A DNA stretch of 64,000 nt from Marinitoga piezophila KA3 (GCF_000255135.1 NC_016751.1:1-64000), one strand, 5' to 3'; counted from the first letter of the stretch, positions 40,285-49,604 are shown. Numbers and translations are program-made. Notes: generated from the letters alone by a model not told the origin.

Positions 40285-41355
40285 ATGGGAATATACGATC
40301 AATTATTCAAGGAAATATTTTCCGATAAAGAAATGGTACTTGAATTTATAAATATGTTTATTCCTAAATTAAAAAGTTATGGGATTTCAGCAGAAGATAT
40401 AACAATAGAACATACAAAATTTACAGATATAAAATATGGAGATAAGGAAAGTGATTTACTATTTAAAGTAAAATATTTTGAAAATGAAGTATATCTATAT
40501 TTATTGATAGAACATCAATCAACTGTAGATTATTTAATGCAATTTAGAATACTCGAATATATGGTACGAATATGGAAAAATTATATAAATGAACATAAAA
40601 AAGAATCGAGAACAAAAGGGTTTAAATTAATACCAATAATGCCGATAGTATTTTATACAGGAAAAAGAAAATGGACGGCTGAAAATTGGTTTATGAAAAA
40701 AGTAGAAAATTGGGAAATGTTTGATGAATATACACCAAAATTTAAATATGAAGTAATTGATTTAAGCCAAATTTCTGAGGAACAATTAATAAATATAAAA
40801 AATGCATTAGGTTTATTATTAGCTTTAAATAAAGCAGAACGAAATAAAATTCAGAAAATAATATATGAAATAAAAGAAGAGTTGGAAAAATTGCCTGATA
40901 AAGAAAAGGAAAAATTTAGAAATTATGTGAACGGAGTGATAAAAACTCTCGTCAAAAGGAATGGGGAATTGGAACTTCCTGAAGAAGTTTTTGAAGAGGA
41001 GGTGGAAAATATGTTTGAGAATTTTGTAAAAGCGGTAAATGAAGCGATTCATGATGCTCTAGAAAAGGGATATAAAGAAGGAATGGAAAAAGGTAAAAAA
41101 GATGGATTTCAACAAGGAATTCAAGAAGGAATTCAAGAAGGAATTCAACAGGGAATTCAACAGGGAATATTAGAAGGTGAAAGAAGAAAAGCGATAACGC
41201 TATTACGGGTTCAATTGTTAAAAAAATTTGGAGAAGATATAAAAATTTATCTGGATAAACTTGAAAACATGAATCTAGATGAATTAAATAATCTGGCTGA
41301 AAATATATTTGATATAACATTAGATGAAGTAATTGATATTCTCAAAAATAAGTAA
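40285..41355 (+). CDS. Rpn-family PD-(D/E)XK nuclease, long form
   Basis: A 356-residue protein of the Rpn/transposase_31 (PDDEXK) family. The nuclease domain in residues 1-110 begins YDQLFKEIFSDKEMVLEFINMF. It has the Asp in DIKYGDKESDLLFKVKY and the E-H-Q motif in LYLLIEHQSTVDYLM, followed by RILEYMVRIW. A helical C-terminal region holds Q/G/E repeats (four 12-base units, 41116-41163). Rpn nucleases promote recombination on overexpression and have been linked to phage defence with an antitoxin encoded inside the same gene. An internal start at 41011 fits that plan here. It is a single gene, with GGGGGAAAAGGA upstream. Confidence 0.88.
   Translation: MGIYDQLFKEIFSDKEMVLEFINMFIPKLKSYGISAEDITIEHTKFTDIKYGDKESDLLFKVKYFENEVYLYLLIEHQSTVDYLMQFRILEYMVRIWKNYINEHKKESRTKGFKLIPIMPIVFYTGKRKWTAENWFMKKVENWEMFDEYTPKFKYEVIDLSQISEEQLINIKNALGLLLALNKAERNKIQKIIYEIKEELEKLPDKEKEKFRNYVNGVIKTLVKRNGELELPEEVFEEEVENMFENFVKAVNEAIHDALEKGYKEGMEKGKKDGFQQGIQEGIQEGIQQGIQQGILEGERRKAITLLRVQLLKKFGEDIKIYLDKLENMNLDELNNLAENIFDITLDEVIDILKNK
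40997..41013 (+). promoter_or_regulatory. Internal ribosome binding site and start within rpn
   Basis: AGGAGGTG at 40997-41004, a near-perfect Shine-Dalgarno sequence, lies 6 bases before an in-frame ATG at 41011. It is stronger than the site of most full genes in the window. Confidence 0.75.
41011..41355 (+). CDS. Probable internal short Rpn product (RpnS-like)
   Basis: Translation from ATG 41011 would yield a 114-residue C-terminal fragment of the Rpn protein, without the nuclease domain. It begins FENFVKAVNEAIHDALEKGYKEG, contains the GIQE/GIQQ repeats and ends with a helical, Leu-rich domain. In E. coli Rpn systems the separately translated C-terminal product blocks the toxic long form. 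The same layout here suggests a toxin/antitoxin pair from one gene. The evidence is the strong ribosome site and the reading frame; expression is not shown. Confidence 0.6.
   Translation: MFENFVKAVNEAIHDALEKGYKEGMEKGKKDGFQQGIQEGIQEGIQQGIQQGILEGERRKAITLLRVQLLKKFGEDIKIYLDKLENMNLDELNNLAENIFDITLDEVIDILKNK
41116..41163 (+). repeat. Four 12-bp tandem repeats in the rpn gene
   Basis: GGAATTCAAGAA twice, then GGAATTCAACAG twice, encoding G-I-Q-E/Q units. Each unit keeps the frame, so repeat number can change without breaking the protein. Confidence 0.95.
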
Positions 41356-41382
41356 AGGGCATTTAAATATGCCCTTTTTTAA
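41354..41382 (+). terminator. Terminator of the rpn gene
   Basis: Stem AAAGGGCAT / ATGCCCTTT with a T tail, overlapping the stop codon. Confidence 0.9.
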
Positions 41383-41494
41383 ATTAATATATTAAGTATT
41401 ATGAAAGATTTTTAATACGCAATATATCAGAAAATTCAACAAAAAATGTTATAATTAATTATAAGCAGTATTAAATAGATTCCAGGAGGAAGAT

Positions 41495-42316
41495 ATGGAC
41501 ATAAAAATAATTTCAAAAGAGAATATCTTGGATGATTATAAAGTAAATATATCAGAAGATGTATTTTTTGGAAAAGGTTATTTTACAATAATTGCTGGAC
41601 CATGTTCTGTAGAAAGCAAGGAGATTGTTGAAGAAACTGCGCATTTCCTTTCAGAACTGGAAATAAAAATAATGCGTGGAGGAGTTTTCAAACCAAGGAC
41701 TTCTCCATATTCTTTTCAGGGGCTTGGCAAAAAAGGATTGGAATATTTAAAGTCTGCCTCTGAAAAATATAATTTGAAAATAATAACAGAAGCTCTTGAG
41801 GAAGAGAGTCTTGAAATTGTAAATAAATGCGCAGATATAATTCAAATAGGCTCAAGAAATTCTCAGAATTATGGACTTTTAAAAAAAGTTGGTCAAATGT
41901 CTAAGCCGGTGTTGTTAAAACGTGGTTTTATGATGACAATTAAAGAGTTTCTATATTCTGCGGAATATATAGCCCTTGAAGGAAATAAAAATATAATATT
42001 GTGCGAAAGAGGTATTAGAACCTTTGAAACACAGACAAGAAATACTCTGGATATATCTGCTGTGCCAGTATTGAAAAACGAAACTTTTTTACCAATTATA
42101 ATTGATCCAAGCCATGCGGCTGGAAGAAGGGATATAATTCCTGATCTCATAAGAGCTTCACTTGCTGTTGGAGCAATGGGAATAATGGTTGAAGTACATC
42201 CTAAACCAGAAAAAGCCCTTTCCGATGGGAAGCAAAGTTTAACTTTCAAAGAATTTGAAGAGGTTGTGAAAGAATTAAGAGAATTATCAAAGGCTTTCGG
42301 AGTTGAAATTATATGA
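41495..42316 (+). CDS. aroF: 3-deoxy-7-phosphoheptulonate synthase (DAHP synthase)
   Basis: The enzyme condenses PEP with erythrose-4-phosphate, opening the shikimate pathway. The 273-residue protein is a type I-beta (KDO8P-like) barrel: IIAGPCSVESKEIVEE, KIMRGGVFKPRTSPYSFQG, QIGSRNSQNYGLLKK, LLKRGFMMTIKEFL, LCERGIRTFETQTRNTLD, and IIDPSHAAGRRD with a metal His. Unlike the Thermotoga maritima enzyme (about 338 residues), it lacks the N-terminal ferredoxin-like domain that binds tyrosine, so it is probably not feedback-controlled in that way. It overlaps aroA by 4 bases. Confidence 0.94.
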   Translation: MDIKIISKENILDDYKVNISEDVFFGKGYFTIIAGPCSVESKEIVEETAHFLSELEIKIMRGGVFKPRTSPYSFQGLGKKGLEYLKSASEKYNLKIITEALEEESLEIVNKCADIIQIGSRNSQNYGLLKKVGQMSKPVLLKRGFMMTIKEFLYSAEYIALEGNKNIILCERGIRTFETQTRNTLDISAVPVLKNETFLPIIIDPSHAAGRRDIIPDLIRASLAVGAMGIMVEVHPKPEKALSDGKQSLTFKEFEEVVKELRELSKAFGVEII

Positions 42317-43581
42317 GGATAATGCCAATAAAAAAGATAAGGGCTAAATTGAGTATGCCAGCTGATAAGTCCATTACACATAGAGCGTTGATATTATCTT
42401 CACTGGCAAAAGATGAAAGTATTATCAATAATTTATTATTATCAGAGGATACAAAAAGGACATTTGAAATATTGAAGAAAATAGGAATGCGTTTTTCAGG
42501 AGATTTTAATAAACTTAAGATAATACCTCAAAAAATAAAAGAAGATAAATATGAATTATATTGTGGTAATTCAGGAACAACAGCCCGTTTGCTGAGTGGA
42601 TACTTTACGTCAAAAAACGGGCTGTTTTTGTTAACTGGGGATCAATCCCTTTCCAAAAGGCCTATGAAACGAGTTGTAGAACCATTAAGACAAATGGGAG
42701 CGAATATTGAGACTCGGAATAATAAATTGCCATTAAAAATAATAGGAGGAAAATTAAAAGGGATAGATTATACTTTACCTATTTCAAGCGCTCAGGTTAA
42801 ATCAGCGATAATAATAGCAGGATTAGATGCGGAAGGAAAAACAATAATTAGAGGAGATAAGAGTTCAAGGGATCATACTGAAAGAATGTTAGAATATATG
42901 GGAGCTAATATAAAGGTTAGTAAGAATTATGTAGAAATTCAAAAATCGGAATTATATCCATTAAAAAATTTTTATATTCCTGGTGATATATCTTCAGCAG
43001 CATTTTTTATAACCCTTGGAATATTGCATGAAAATGCTAAAATCACAATAGAAAATGTTGGATTAAATAATACAAGAATGGGATATATTGAAATATTAAA
43101 ATCAATGGGGGCTAATATTGAATATGAAATTATTGAAAATGAACCGGAACCATATGGAAATATTTATGTTGAAACATCAAAAGATTTACATGGAATTGAG
43201 ATTCCTGAGAATCTAATTCCTGCGGCAATAGATGAATTGCCACTTTTAGCTTTAGTTGGAACAAATGTTGATGGGAAAATAATTTTAAGAAATGCAACAG
43301 AGTTGAGGGTAAAAGAAAGCGATAGGATAAAATCAATAGTTGATAATTTCAAGAATTTAGGAATTAGAATTAAAGAATATCCTGACGGTTTTGAAATATC
43401 TGGAAAACAGAGAATAAAAGGTGGAAAGATTGAAACATTTGGCGACCACAGAATAGCTATGATGTTTGGTATAGCGGGATTAATTAGCGAAGAGGGTATA
43501 TACATTGAAAATGAAAAAGATGTTGAAATATCTTTTCCAGAATTTTTTCAACTTATAAATCAATTAAGCAAAGAGTTTTAG
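42313..43581 (+). CDS. aroA: 3-phosphoshikimate 1-carboxyvinyltransferase (EPSP synthase)
   Basis: AroA joins PEP to shikimate-3-phosphate. The 422-residue protein has LSMPADKSITHRALILSSLA, NSGTTARLLSGYF, the LTGDQSLSKRPMKRVVEPLRQMGA segment, SSAQVKSAIIIAGL, and the C-terminal DHRIAMMFGIAGL. All key PEP- and shikimate-binding residues of the family are visible. It is coupled to aroF by ATGA; the remaining shikimate genes lie outside the window. ATG 42313 is used; ATG 42322 is a nearby alternative. Confidence 0.94.
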   Translation: MRIMPIKKIRAKLSMPADKSITHRALILSSLAKDESIINNLLLSEDTKRTFEILKKIGMRFSGDFNKLKIIPQKIKEDKYELYCGNSGTTARLLSGYFTSKNGLFLLTGDQSLSKRPMKRVVEPLRQMGANIETRNNKLPLKIIGGKLKGIDYTLPISSAQVKSAIIIAGLDAEGKTIIRGDKSSRDHTERMLEYMGANIKVSKNYVEIQKSELYPLKNFYIPGDISSAAFFITLGILHENAKITIENVGLNNTRMGYIEILKSMGANIEYEIIENEPEPYGNIYVETSKDLHGIEIPENLIPAAIDELPLLALVGTNVDGKIILRNATELRVKESDRIKSIVDNFKNLGIRIKEYPDGFEISGKQRIKGGKIETFGDHRIAMMFGIAGLISEEGIYIENEKDVEISFPEFFQLINQLSKEF

Positions 43582-43593
43582 GGGGAATGGAAT

Positions 43594-44751
43594 ATGAAAA
43601 TATTACACACAGCTGATTGGCATCTTGGAAGAAGACCGGCAGGAGGAATTGGAAATTTTTCAAAGGTTAGGTATGATGATTATTTTAAAGCAGCAGAATA
43701 TATAATAGAACAGGGAATAGAAAAAAATGTTGATGTATTTATAATAGCTGGAGATATTTTTGATAGAAGTTCTTTATTACCGGATATTTTATATAGAACT
43801 GAAAAGTTATTAGAAAAATTGAAAGAAAATAATATAGTTACTTTTTTAATAGAGGGTAATCACGACAGGATATATTCCGATAATGATTCATGGATAAAAT
43901 ATTTTGAAAAGAGAAAATTGGTAAAAATTCCGGAATTTGAAAGAAAAGATGGAGAATGTATATGTAATCCCATAACAATTGAAGATATTAATTTTTATGG
44001 TATTCCATATCAAGGAGTTATAATAGATGAAATTTTAGATGATTTAGCCCAAAAGCTTGATAGCAACAAAAAAAATATAGTGATTGTTCATACTGGAATA
44101 GGTGGAGAGATACTTCCTGGTTGTGTAAAAGCTGAAACAATAGAAAAGTTTAAAGGAAAAGTATTGTATATGGCTGGTGGGCATTTGCATACATATAGAA
44201 AGTTTCCAAAAGAAAATCCATATTTCTTTGTTCCTGGTTCACCAGAATACTGGGATTTTGGAGAAGGAGATGAAAAAGGATTTATTATATTTGATACTGA
44301 AACAAATAAATATGAATTTTTTCCTTCCAATAAGCGTGAAGTTAAAACATATGCATTTGATATGTCAGATGAAATATATGATGAATTAGAAAATATTCAA
44401 ATAAATGAGGGAGATATTGTAAAATTAAAGATCAAGAATTTGAACAATAAAATAGTGGATACCGAAAAAATAGAGAAAATACTTGAAAACAAGGGCGTTT
44501 TAAAGGTATTTATAAATGTTGAATATACATCTTATATCAGTGGAGTAAATAATATAAAAAATATAAACAAAGAGGAAATAGAAAAAAGGGTTATAGAATC
44601 CTGGGGGAATATTTTTTCTTCAAATAGCGATAAGGTGATTAAAAATATAGGTTTAATGAAAGAAAATTTAGGTAATCCGGAATTTATAAACGAAATATTT
44701 GATAATTTTTTAAGTGGTATTTTAGAAGGTGAAAATAATGAAAATAAATAG
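43594..44751 (+). CDS. sbcD: SbcD/Mre11-type DNA exonuclease subunit
   Basis: A 385-residue calcineurin-like phosphoesterase, nuclease subunit of the SbcCD (Mre11-Rad50) complex that processes DNA ends and hairpins. The metal motifs are HTADWHLGRRP, IIAGDIFDRSS, IEGNHDRIYSD, VHTGIGGE and GGHLHTYRKF, followed by GSPEYWDFGE. The C-terminal part likely holds the capping and Rad50-binding regions. It overlaps sbcC by 14 bases and starts 12 bases after aroA, so it may be read from the aro transcript. Confidence 0.93.
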   Translation: MKILHTADWHLGRRPAGGIGNFSKVRYDDYFKAAEYIIEQGIEKNVDVFIIAGDIFDRSSLLPDILYRTEKLLEKLKENNIVTFLIEGNHDRIYSDNDSWIKYFEKRKLVKIPEFERKDGECICNPITIEDINFYGIPYQGVIIDEILDDLAQKLDSNKKNIVIVHTGIGGEILPGCVKAETIEKFKGKVLYMAGGHLHTYRKFPKENPYFFVPGSPEYWDFGEGDEKGFIIFDTETNKYEFFPSNKREVKTYAFDMSDEIYDELENIQINEGDIVKLKIKNLNNKIVDTEKIEKILENKGVLKVFINVEYTSYISGVNNIKNINKEEIEKRVIESWGNIFSSNSDKVIKNIGLMKENLGNPEFINEIFDNFLSGILEGENNENK

Positions 44752-47536
44752 AATACAATTAAAAAATTATAGAAATCATAGAGAAAAAATCGTTGAGTTC
44801 AGGGAAGGAATAAATCTATTGTTGGGTAAAAATGGAACGGGAAAAAGTTCAATATTTGAAGCATTGGGAATAGCTATGTTTGATATAGAACCGAGGGATA
44901 AAAGTCTTAAAAATGCGGTAAATAAAGGGGCTAAAACAGCTACAATTACAGTTGAATTTATTGGTAATGATGATAATGAATATATTGTAGAACGCAAGAT
45001 AGGCGGACAAAGCAAAGTGATTTTGAAAGAGAAAAATGGGACGGTTCTTTCGGAAAGAAAAGATGATGTAATTAGAAAAATAGGTGTTCTTGCAGGAATA
45101 AAAGGTAAAAATATAAAAGAGATATTCAGAAATGTAATTAGTGCAAATCAAAATGATATTATAGGAGTTTTTAATGAAACACCATCATCGAGAAAGGAGT
45201 TGTTTAATAAAATCTTTGATACGGAAGTTTATGAGCAATTGTATTCGATTTTGCAGCTTTCAGAAAAAAAATATAATGAACAAATATTGTCTTTTGAAAG
45301 TAAAGTAGAAATATTGGAAAAGCAAATAGAAGAATATGCAGGAAAAGATTTGGAATTGGAAAAAGTAAAAAAGGAAATAGAAAATTTGGAAAATGAATTA
45401 TCAAAATTGAAAGAAAAAGCGGCTCGATATGACGAAAAAAAGAAATCTCTTGAAGAAAAAATCAACAGACTGAAAGAATATGAACATAAGTTAGATTCAT
45501 TAAAATTAAAAGAAGAAGTTTTGCAAGAAAAAATTTTAAAGTTGGAAAAAGATATTGATCAATCTTTAAAAGCAAAGGAAATAGTAATGAAAAGTGAAGA
45601 AGGCTATAGGAAGTATAAAGAATTAGAATATGAAATAGAAAATAACTCACAAAAGGAAAAAGAGTTAATACTGAGAGAAAAGAAAAAAAGAGAAATTCAA
45701 GAGAAAATAAAAAGGTTGGAAAGTTCTGAAGAGCTGTTATCTGAAAAATTAAAAACTGCAGAAAAAAGAGTTGGAGAAGAAAAAGAGATCATTAATAATA
45801 AAAAAGATGAATTAGAAAAATTAAATGAAATATATCAAAAGATAAATGTTGAGTTGGTAGAAACAGAGAAACAATTAAAGGAACAAATGAACATAAAGGA
45901 AAAAATAGATAATGAATATGATAGTTACAATATATTATTGGAAAAAAGAAAGAATAATTTAGAAATTATTACTGAGAAGGAAAAGAAATTACAAAAATTA
46001 GAAGAGTTAAAAGTAAAATTATTAGAATATGAAAAAAATAAAGAATATCTGTCAAATAAGCTAAAAGAAAAGGAAGAACTAAAAAATAAAATTAGGGAAA
46101 TTCAAATAAAAATTGAAAATCTAAAAAATTCAAAAGAAGAATTGAAAGATGGAATTTGTCCAATATTAAATGAAAAGTGTCTAAATTTGGAACAAAAAAA
46201 AGAAGGTAATAATTATTTTGATGTTGAAATTGAAAGATTAAATAAAACAGTGAATGAATATGTTAAACAATTAGAATTACATAAAAATATAGAAAATGAA
46301 ATAGCTGAAAATGATGGTAATGTAATAGAAATAAAATCGAATATTTCTGCAATAAAAAAAGAGATTGAAAATATTGAAAATATTGAATTAGAAAACAAAA
46401 CAATAGAAAATCAGATAAATGAAATAAAGGAAAAATATGGCGATATACGTGAAAAAAGAGGAAAAATTACTGCTGAAATAAATGAAATTTCAGCTAAAAA
46501 TGCGGAATTAAAAAATGAACTCAATAACATTTTTAAAAATATAAAAAAATATAGAAATGAAATTAATGAAAAACAGAATTTTATACTGGAAATAACTAGA
46601 AAAACAGAAGAGTATAAAAGTAAAATATTAAATATAAAATCAAAAAGGATTTCATTGATAGACGAATTGAAAGCATATGGTGATATTGAAATAGAAATAG
46701 AAGAAATTAGGGAAATAATAGAGAGATTAAAAACAGAGAGAAAAAGATACAAAATAGATTATGATAATTATTTGAAGAATAAAGAATTATCAAATAAAAT
46801 TGAAGAATTAAAAGTAGCAAAACAAATAGAAGAAGAAAATTTAGAAAATTTAAAAAATACAATACAAGAAGTAAAAGAAAAAATACTATCTTTTGAAAAA
46901 GATGAGAAGTTAGAAGCGGAATTAAAAGAGTTAAATCAAAAAATAAAAATATTATATACTGATATATCGGAAATGAATAAAATACTTGGTGGAAAAAGAA
47001 ATGAAAGAGAAAATCTAATAAATATTTTAAACGAGTTGAATAAAAAAGAAAAAGAAAGAAAGGAATATATAGATAAAGTTCAGTATTTTAAGAAAAAATT
47101 AAAATTAACAAAGGAATTTAGAGAAAATATAAAAGCTATGGGAAAGTATGTTAGTGAGAGGGTTACAAATATTATCTCTACATATGCAACTAATAACTAT
47201 AGAGAAATTACTGGAAAAAATGAAGTAATAATCTGGGATTCATCGAGGGATTATTTAGTCATATTACGTGACGAGATAAAAGGAGATAGAGATTTTTCAA
47301 TATTATCAGGCGGAGAACAGGTAAGTGTAGCTATTTCAATCAGGATAGCATTGGCAACCTTTTTGTCAAATGCAAATTTCTATATATTAGACGAACCTAC
47401 AAGTAATTTAGATGAGGAAAGAAAAAATCTATTAGCAGAGAATTTGAAGAAAATGTTAAAAAATATTGAGCAAGCTTTTATAGTTACACATGATGGCACT
47501 TTTTCTGAAATGGCAGAAAATATTATTAATTTGTAA
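44738..47536 (+). CDS. sbcC: SbcC/Rad50-type ATPase
   Basis: A 932-residue SMC-like ATPase, partner of SbcD. The N-terminal lobe has LLGKNGTGKSSIFEALG (Walker A). Two long coiled-coil arms, very rich in Lys, Glu and Asn, fill residues about 170-780. They are joined at a hook where DGICPILNEKCLNLE places Cys474 and Cys481, a C-x6-C spacing rather than the usual C-x-x-C zinc hook. The C-terminal lobe has LSGGEQVSVAISIRIALA (signature) and FYILDEPTSNLDEE (Walker B). I start it at ATG 44738, 6 bases after GAAGGTG, with 14 bases of overlap with sbcD. Confidence 0.93.
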   Translation: MKINRIQLKNYRNHREKIVEFREGINLLLGKNGTGKSSIFEALGIAMFDIEPRDKSLKNAVNKGAKTATITVEFIGNDDNEYIVERKIGGQSKVILKEKNGTVLSERKDDVIRKIGVLAGIKGKNIKEIFRNVISANQNDIIGVFNETPSSRKELFNKIFDTEVYEQLYSILQLSEKKYNEQILSFESKVEILEKQIEEYAGKDLELEKVKKEIENLENELSKLKEKAARYDEKKKSLEEKINRLKEYEHKLDSLKLKEEVLQEKILKLEKDIDQSLKAKEIVMKSEEGYRKYKELEYEIENNSQKEKELILREKKKREIQEKIKRLESSEELLSEKLKTAEKRVGEEKEIINNKKDELEKLNEIYQKINVELVETEKQLKEQMNIKEKIDNEYDSYNILLEKRKNNLEIITEKEKKLQKLEELKVKLLEYEKNKEYLSNKLKEKEELKNKIREIQIKIENLKNSKEELKDGICPILNEKCLNLEQKKEGNNYFDVEIERLNKTVNEYVKQLELHKNIENEIAENDGNVIEIKSNISAIKKEIENIENIELENKTIENQINEIKEKYGDIREKRGKITAEINEISAKNAELKNELNNIFKNIKKYRNEINEKQNFILEITRKTEEYKSKILNIKSKRISLIDELKAYGDIEIEIEEIREIIERLKTERKRYKIDYDNYLKNKELSNKIEELKVAKQIEEENLENLKNTIQEVKEKILSFEKDEKLEAELKELNQKIKILYTDISEMNKILGGKRNERENLINILNELNKKEKERKEYIDKVQYFKKKLKLTKEFRENIKAMGKYVSERVTNIISTYATNNYREITGKNEVIIWDSSRDYLVILRDEIKGDRDFSILSGGEQVSVAISIRIALATFLSNANFYILDEPTSNLDEERKNLLAENLKKMLKNIEQAFIVTHDGTFSEMAENIINL

Positions 47537-47540
47537 ATAC

Positions 47541-47573
47541 AAAAGCCCTGAAAATCAGGGCTTTTAATTATTT
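47541..47573. terminator. Bidirectional terminator
   Basis: Stem AAAAGCCCTGA / TCAGGGCTTTT with a 3-base loop between convergent sbcC and the beta-propeller gene. Confidence 0.9.
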
Positions 47574-49367
47574 TATATAAGGATTATTAGTATGTTTGCA
47601 AGAAAACTTGTATTGTGAAATTATATCTTCATTTAAATATAAAATTGCAATAACTCCATTTGAACCGGCAAAGAAAATATTATTATTATCATCAGAACAT
47701 AGCATTTTTGAATACCCTAAATGATATTTTTTAATAATATTTCCTGTTTTTTTGTCAATAAAATATACATTATGATCAAGAGCATTTAGAATAATCATAT
47801 TTTTTGTTAGAATTCCTGTTCCGGGAATATAACCAATATATTTCTTCCATAAAATTTTTCCATTTTTTAAAGCATATAAATATTTTCCTTTACTTGAAAC
47901 ATAAACGGTTTTATCTTTATCAATTAATGGATATGAATAAGGTAAATCATCCAAATCAACTTTCCATAAAATATTGCCGTTTTTGTCAAATACAGTAAAA
48001 GTGACATATGGACCGTTAACATAAATATTATTATCTTTATCAATATTAAAATATGTTGTTAATGCTTCGTCGCCAAATTGTTTTGAAAAAAGGATATTAA
48101 AACCTTTATCCAATTTCATAATATTAGAATAAGCATCAAGAAAAATAATATTTCCTTCATGATCAATAATAGATGAAAATTTTGACATTTTAGTATCAAA
48201 AGATTTTAACACTTTGAGATTTTGATCCAATATAAAAAAACCTCTGTACCACGTTGGTAATAATAATGTATTTTGAGATTTTATAGATACTCCTGCACTA
48301 ATTGTATCAAAATCAAATTTAGTTATGGTTGAATCATTGGATATAACATACAAACTTTTTCTAATTGTTGAAACAAAAACCTTATTTTTATAGATTACTG
48401 GAGGATCAACTGCAAAGGATTTTAAAGAAAATTTCTTAATTAAATTACCATAAAAATCGAAAATATAAAATAAACCTGATTGTGCAGAAACATAAATCCT
48501 GTTATTGTTTACTGAAATACCACCAATAAAAGAATCTTCTGAAACAAATAAATTAACTATAGACCTGGAAATAAAATCAATCTTTGGATTTTTAAAAGAA
48601 TAATTATCAAAAACCAGAGAATTATTCACTATCTTAAAGCTTTTTGTGTAAAACTCTTTTTCATTAATAGTTAATTTATACATCTCTTTAAAAGAATCAA
48701 TTTGAGGAATGTAATTCTTAGATTTTAGAAAAATAATATCTTCTGCAGAGGCATAAAAAGAAAAATCAAGAGCTTTAAAAATGAAAAGACCATTTTTTAT
48801 TTCTATATTTTCATAAAAAAGAAAATCCCCGTTTTTAAAATATACAATATTTTTATTTTTGCTACTTAAATTGGGTCTGAAATAAGAAAGAATATAATTT
48901 GAAGGAATTTCAATAATTCCATAATTTGTAGAAACCTTCCATAATTTATCAGAAATGATCTTTATAGAATTAAATCTAAATTCACCGAATATCGTGGCAA
49001 CATAAGAAGATAAAACTCTTTTTTTAACGACGACGATTTTTAAATCGCTGTTCTTTATATAAAAAATAGCATTATCATTTTTAAAAATAAAATAATCCCC
49101 ATCGATTCTTTCAAAAGCACCCTTAAAAGTATAGGTGTTATTAAGGGAAAAATACATATTTTCTTTTTCTTCGCGTGTGAAATTCATATCTTTAATCATG
49201 GATAATGAAATTTTTTGAATCTTATTATTATGATCTTTTATAAAAACAAGAGCCCGATTCATAGAAAGAAATGTACCTGTATAATTTTGATTATCAAGTG
49301 TATCAATTGTAATGGAAAATATCAGGGAATAAAACATAAGAAATAAAAAAGTTAACATTTTTTTCAT
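47568..49367 (-). CDS. Exported beta-propeller protein with N-terminal SH3-like modules
   Basis: A 599-residue secreted protein. Residues 1-18 are a signal peptide. Residues about 20-250 contain three or four beta-rich modules of 40-60 residues of the form 'N-G-x-x-x-x-G-x-x-x-x-x-x-x-x-x-I'. Residues about 260-590 follow PQQ/BamB-like propeller repeats, such as LIKKFSLKSFAVDPPVIYKNKVFVS, GNILWKVDLDDLPYSYPLIDKD, and LYALKNGKILWKKYIG, with repeated 'x-x-G-x-x-x-W' elements. It probably acts in the envelope as a scaffold or binding protein; no catalytic residues are evident. GAGGTG precedes the ATG. Confidence 0.8.
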   Translation of the reverse strand: MKKMLTFLFLMFYSLIFSITIDTLDNQNYTGTFLSMNRALVFIKDHNNKIQKISLSMIKDMNFTREEKENMYFSLNNTYTFKGAFERIDGDYFIFKNDNAIFYIKNSDLKIVVVKKRVLSSYVATIFGEFRFNSIKIISDKLWKVSTNYGIIEIPSNYILSYFRPNLSSKNKNIVYFKNGDFLFYENIEIKNGLFIFKALDFSFYASAEDIIFLKSKNYIPQIDSFKEMYKLTINEKEFYTKSFKIVNNSLVFDNYSFKNPKIDFISRSIVNLFVSEDSFIGGISVNNNRIYVSAQSGLFYIFDFYGNLIKKFSLKSFAVDPPVIYKNKVFVSTIRKSLYVISNDSTITKFDFDTISAGVSIKSQNTLLLPTWYRGFFILDQNLKVLKSFDTKMSKFSSIIDHEGNIIFLDAYSNIMKLDKGFNILFSKQFGDEALTTYFNIDKDNNIYVNGPYVTFTVFDKNGNILWKVDLDDLPYSYPLIDKDKTVYVSSKGKYLYALKNGKILWKKYIGYIPGTGILTKNMIILNALDHNVYFIDKKTGNIIKKYHLGYSKMLCSDDNNNIFFAGSNGVIAILYLNEDIISQYKFSCKHTNNPYIK

Positions 49368-49564
49368 AAAAACACCTCATTCTATTAATATATCAAGTGA
49401 TACATTAATTATTATATCATAAAAGTACTCATTACAAAAAATAAAAAATATCAAAAAAGTGAAAAGAAAATGATAAGAATTCATTAACAAAAAGTAACGT
49501 TCTGGAACGATGTATATAAAAGAAAATTGGAAGATTAAAAAATTAACCTGAAAAACAAAAAAAC

Positions 49565-49593
49565 TTGACAAAAAAAATAAAATATATTAAAAT
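49565..49593 (+). promoter_or_regulatory. Near-consensus promoter facing the tRNA-Met gene
   Basis: TTGACA and TAAAAT, 17 bases apart, on the plus strand. Its transcript would run antisense through tRNA-Met before reaching the small gene at 49791. The region 49368-49604 otherwise shows only AT-rich sequence and a minus-strand TATAAT near 49416 for the propeller gene. Confidence 0.55.
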
Positions 49594-49604
49594 TAATATA
49601 GGTA

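Noticed and set aside
41116-41163. Short tandem repeat that could suggest a CRISPR-like array
   Set aside because: Units are 12 bp, contiguous with no spacers, and keep the Rpn reading frame; they are coding repeats.
44738-47536. Many minus-strand reading frames opposite sbcC
   Set aside because: They arise from the A-rich Lys/Glu/Asn codons of the coiled coil, encode low-complexity Phe/Leu/Ser-rich strings and lack ribosome sites.
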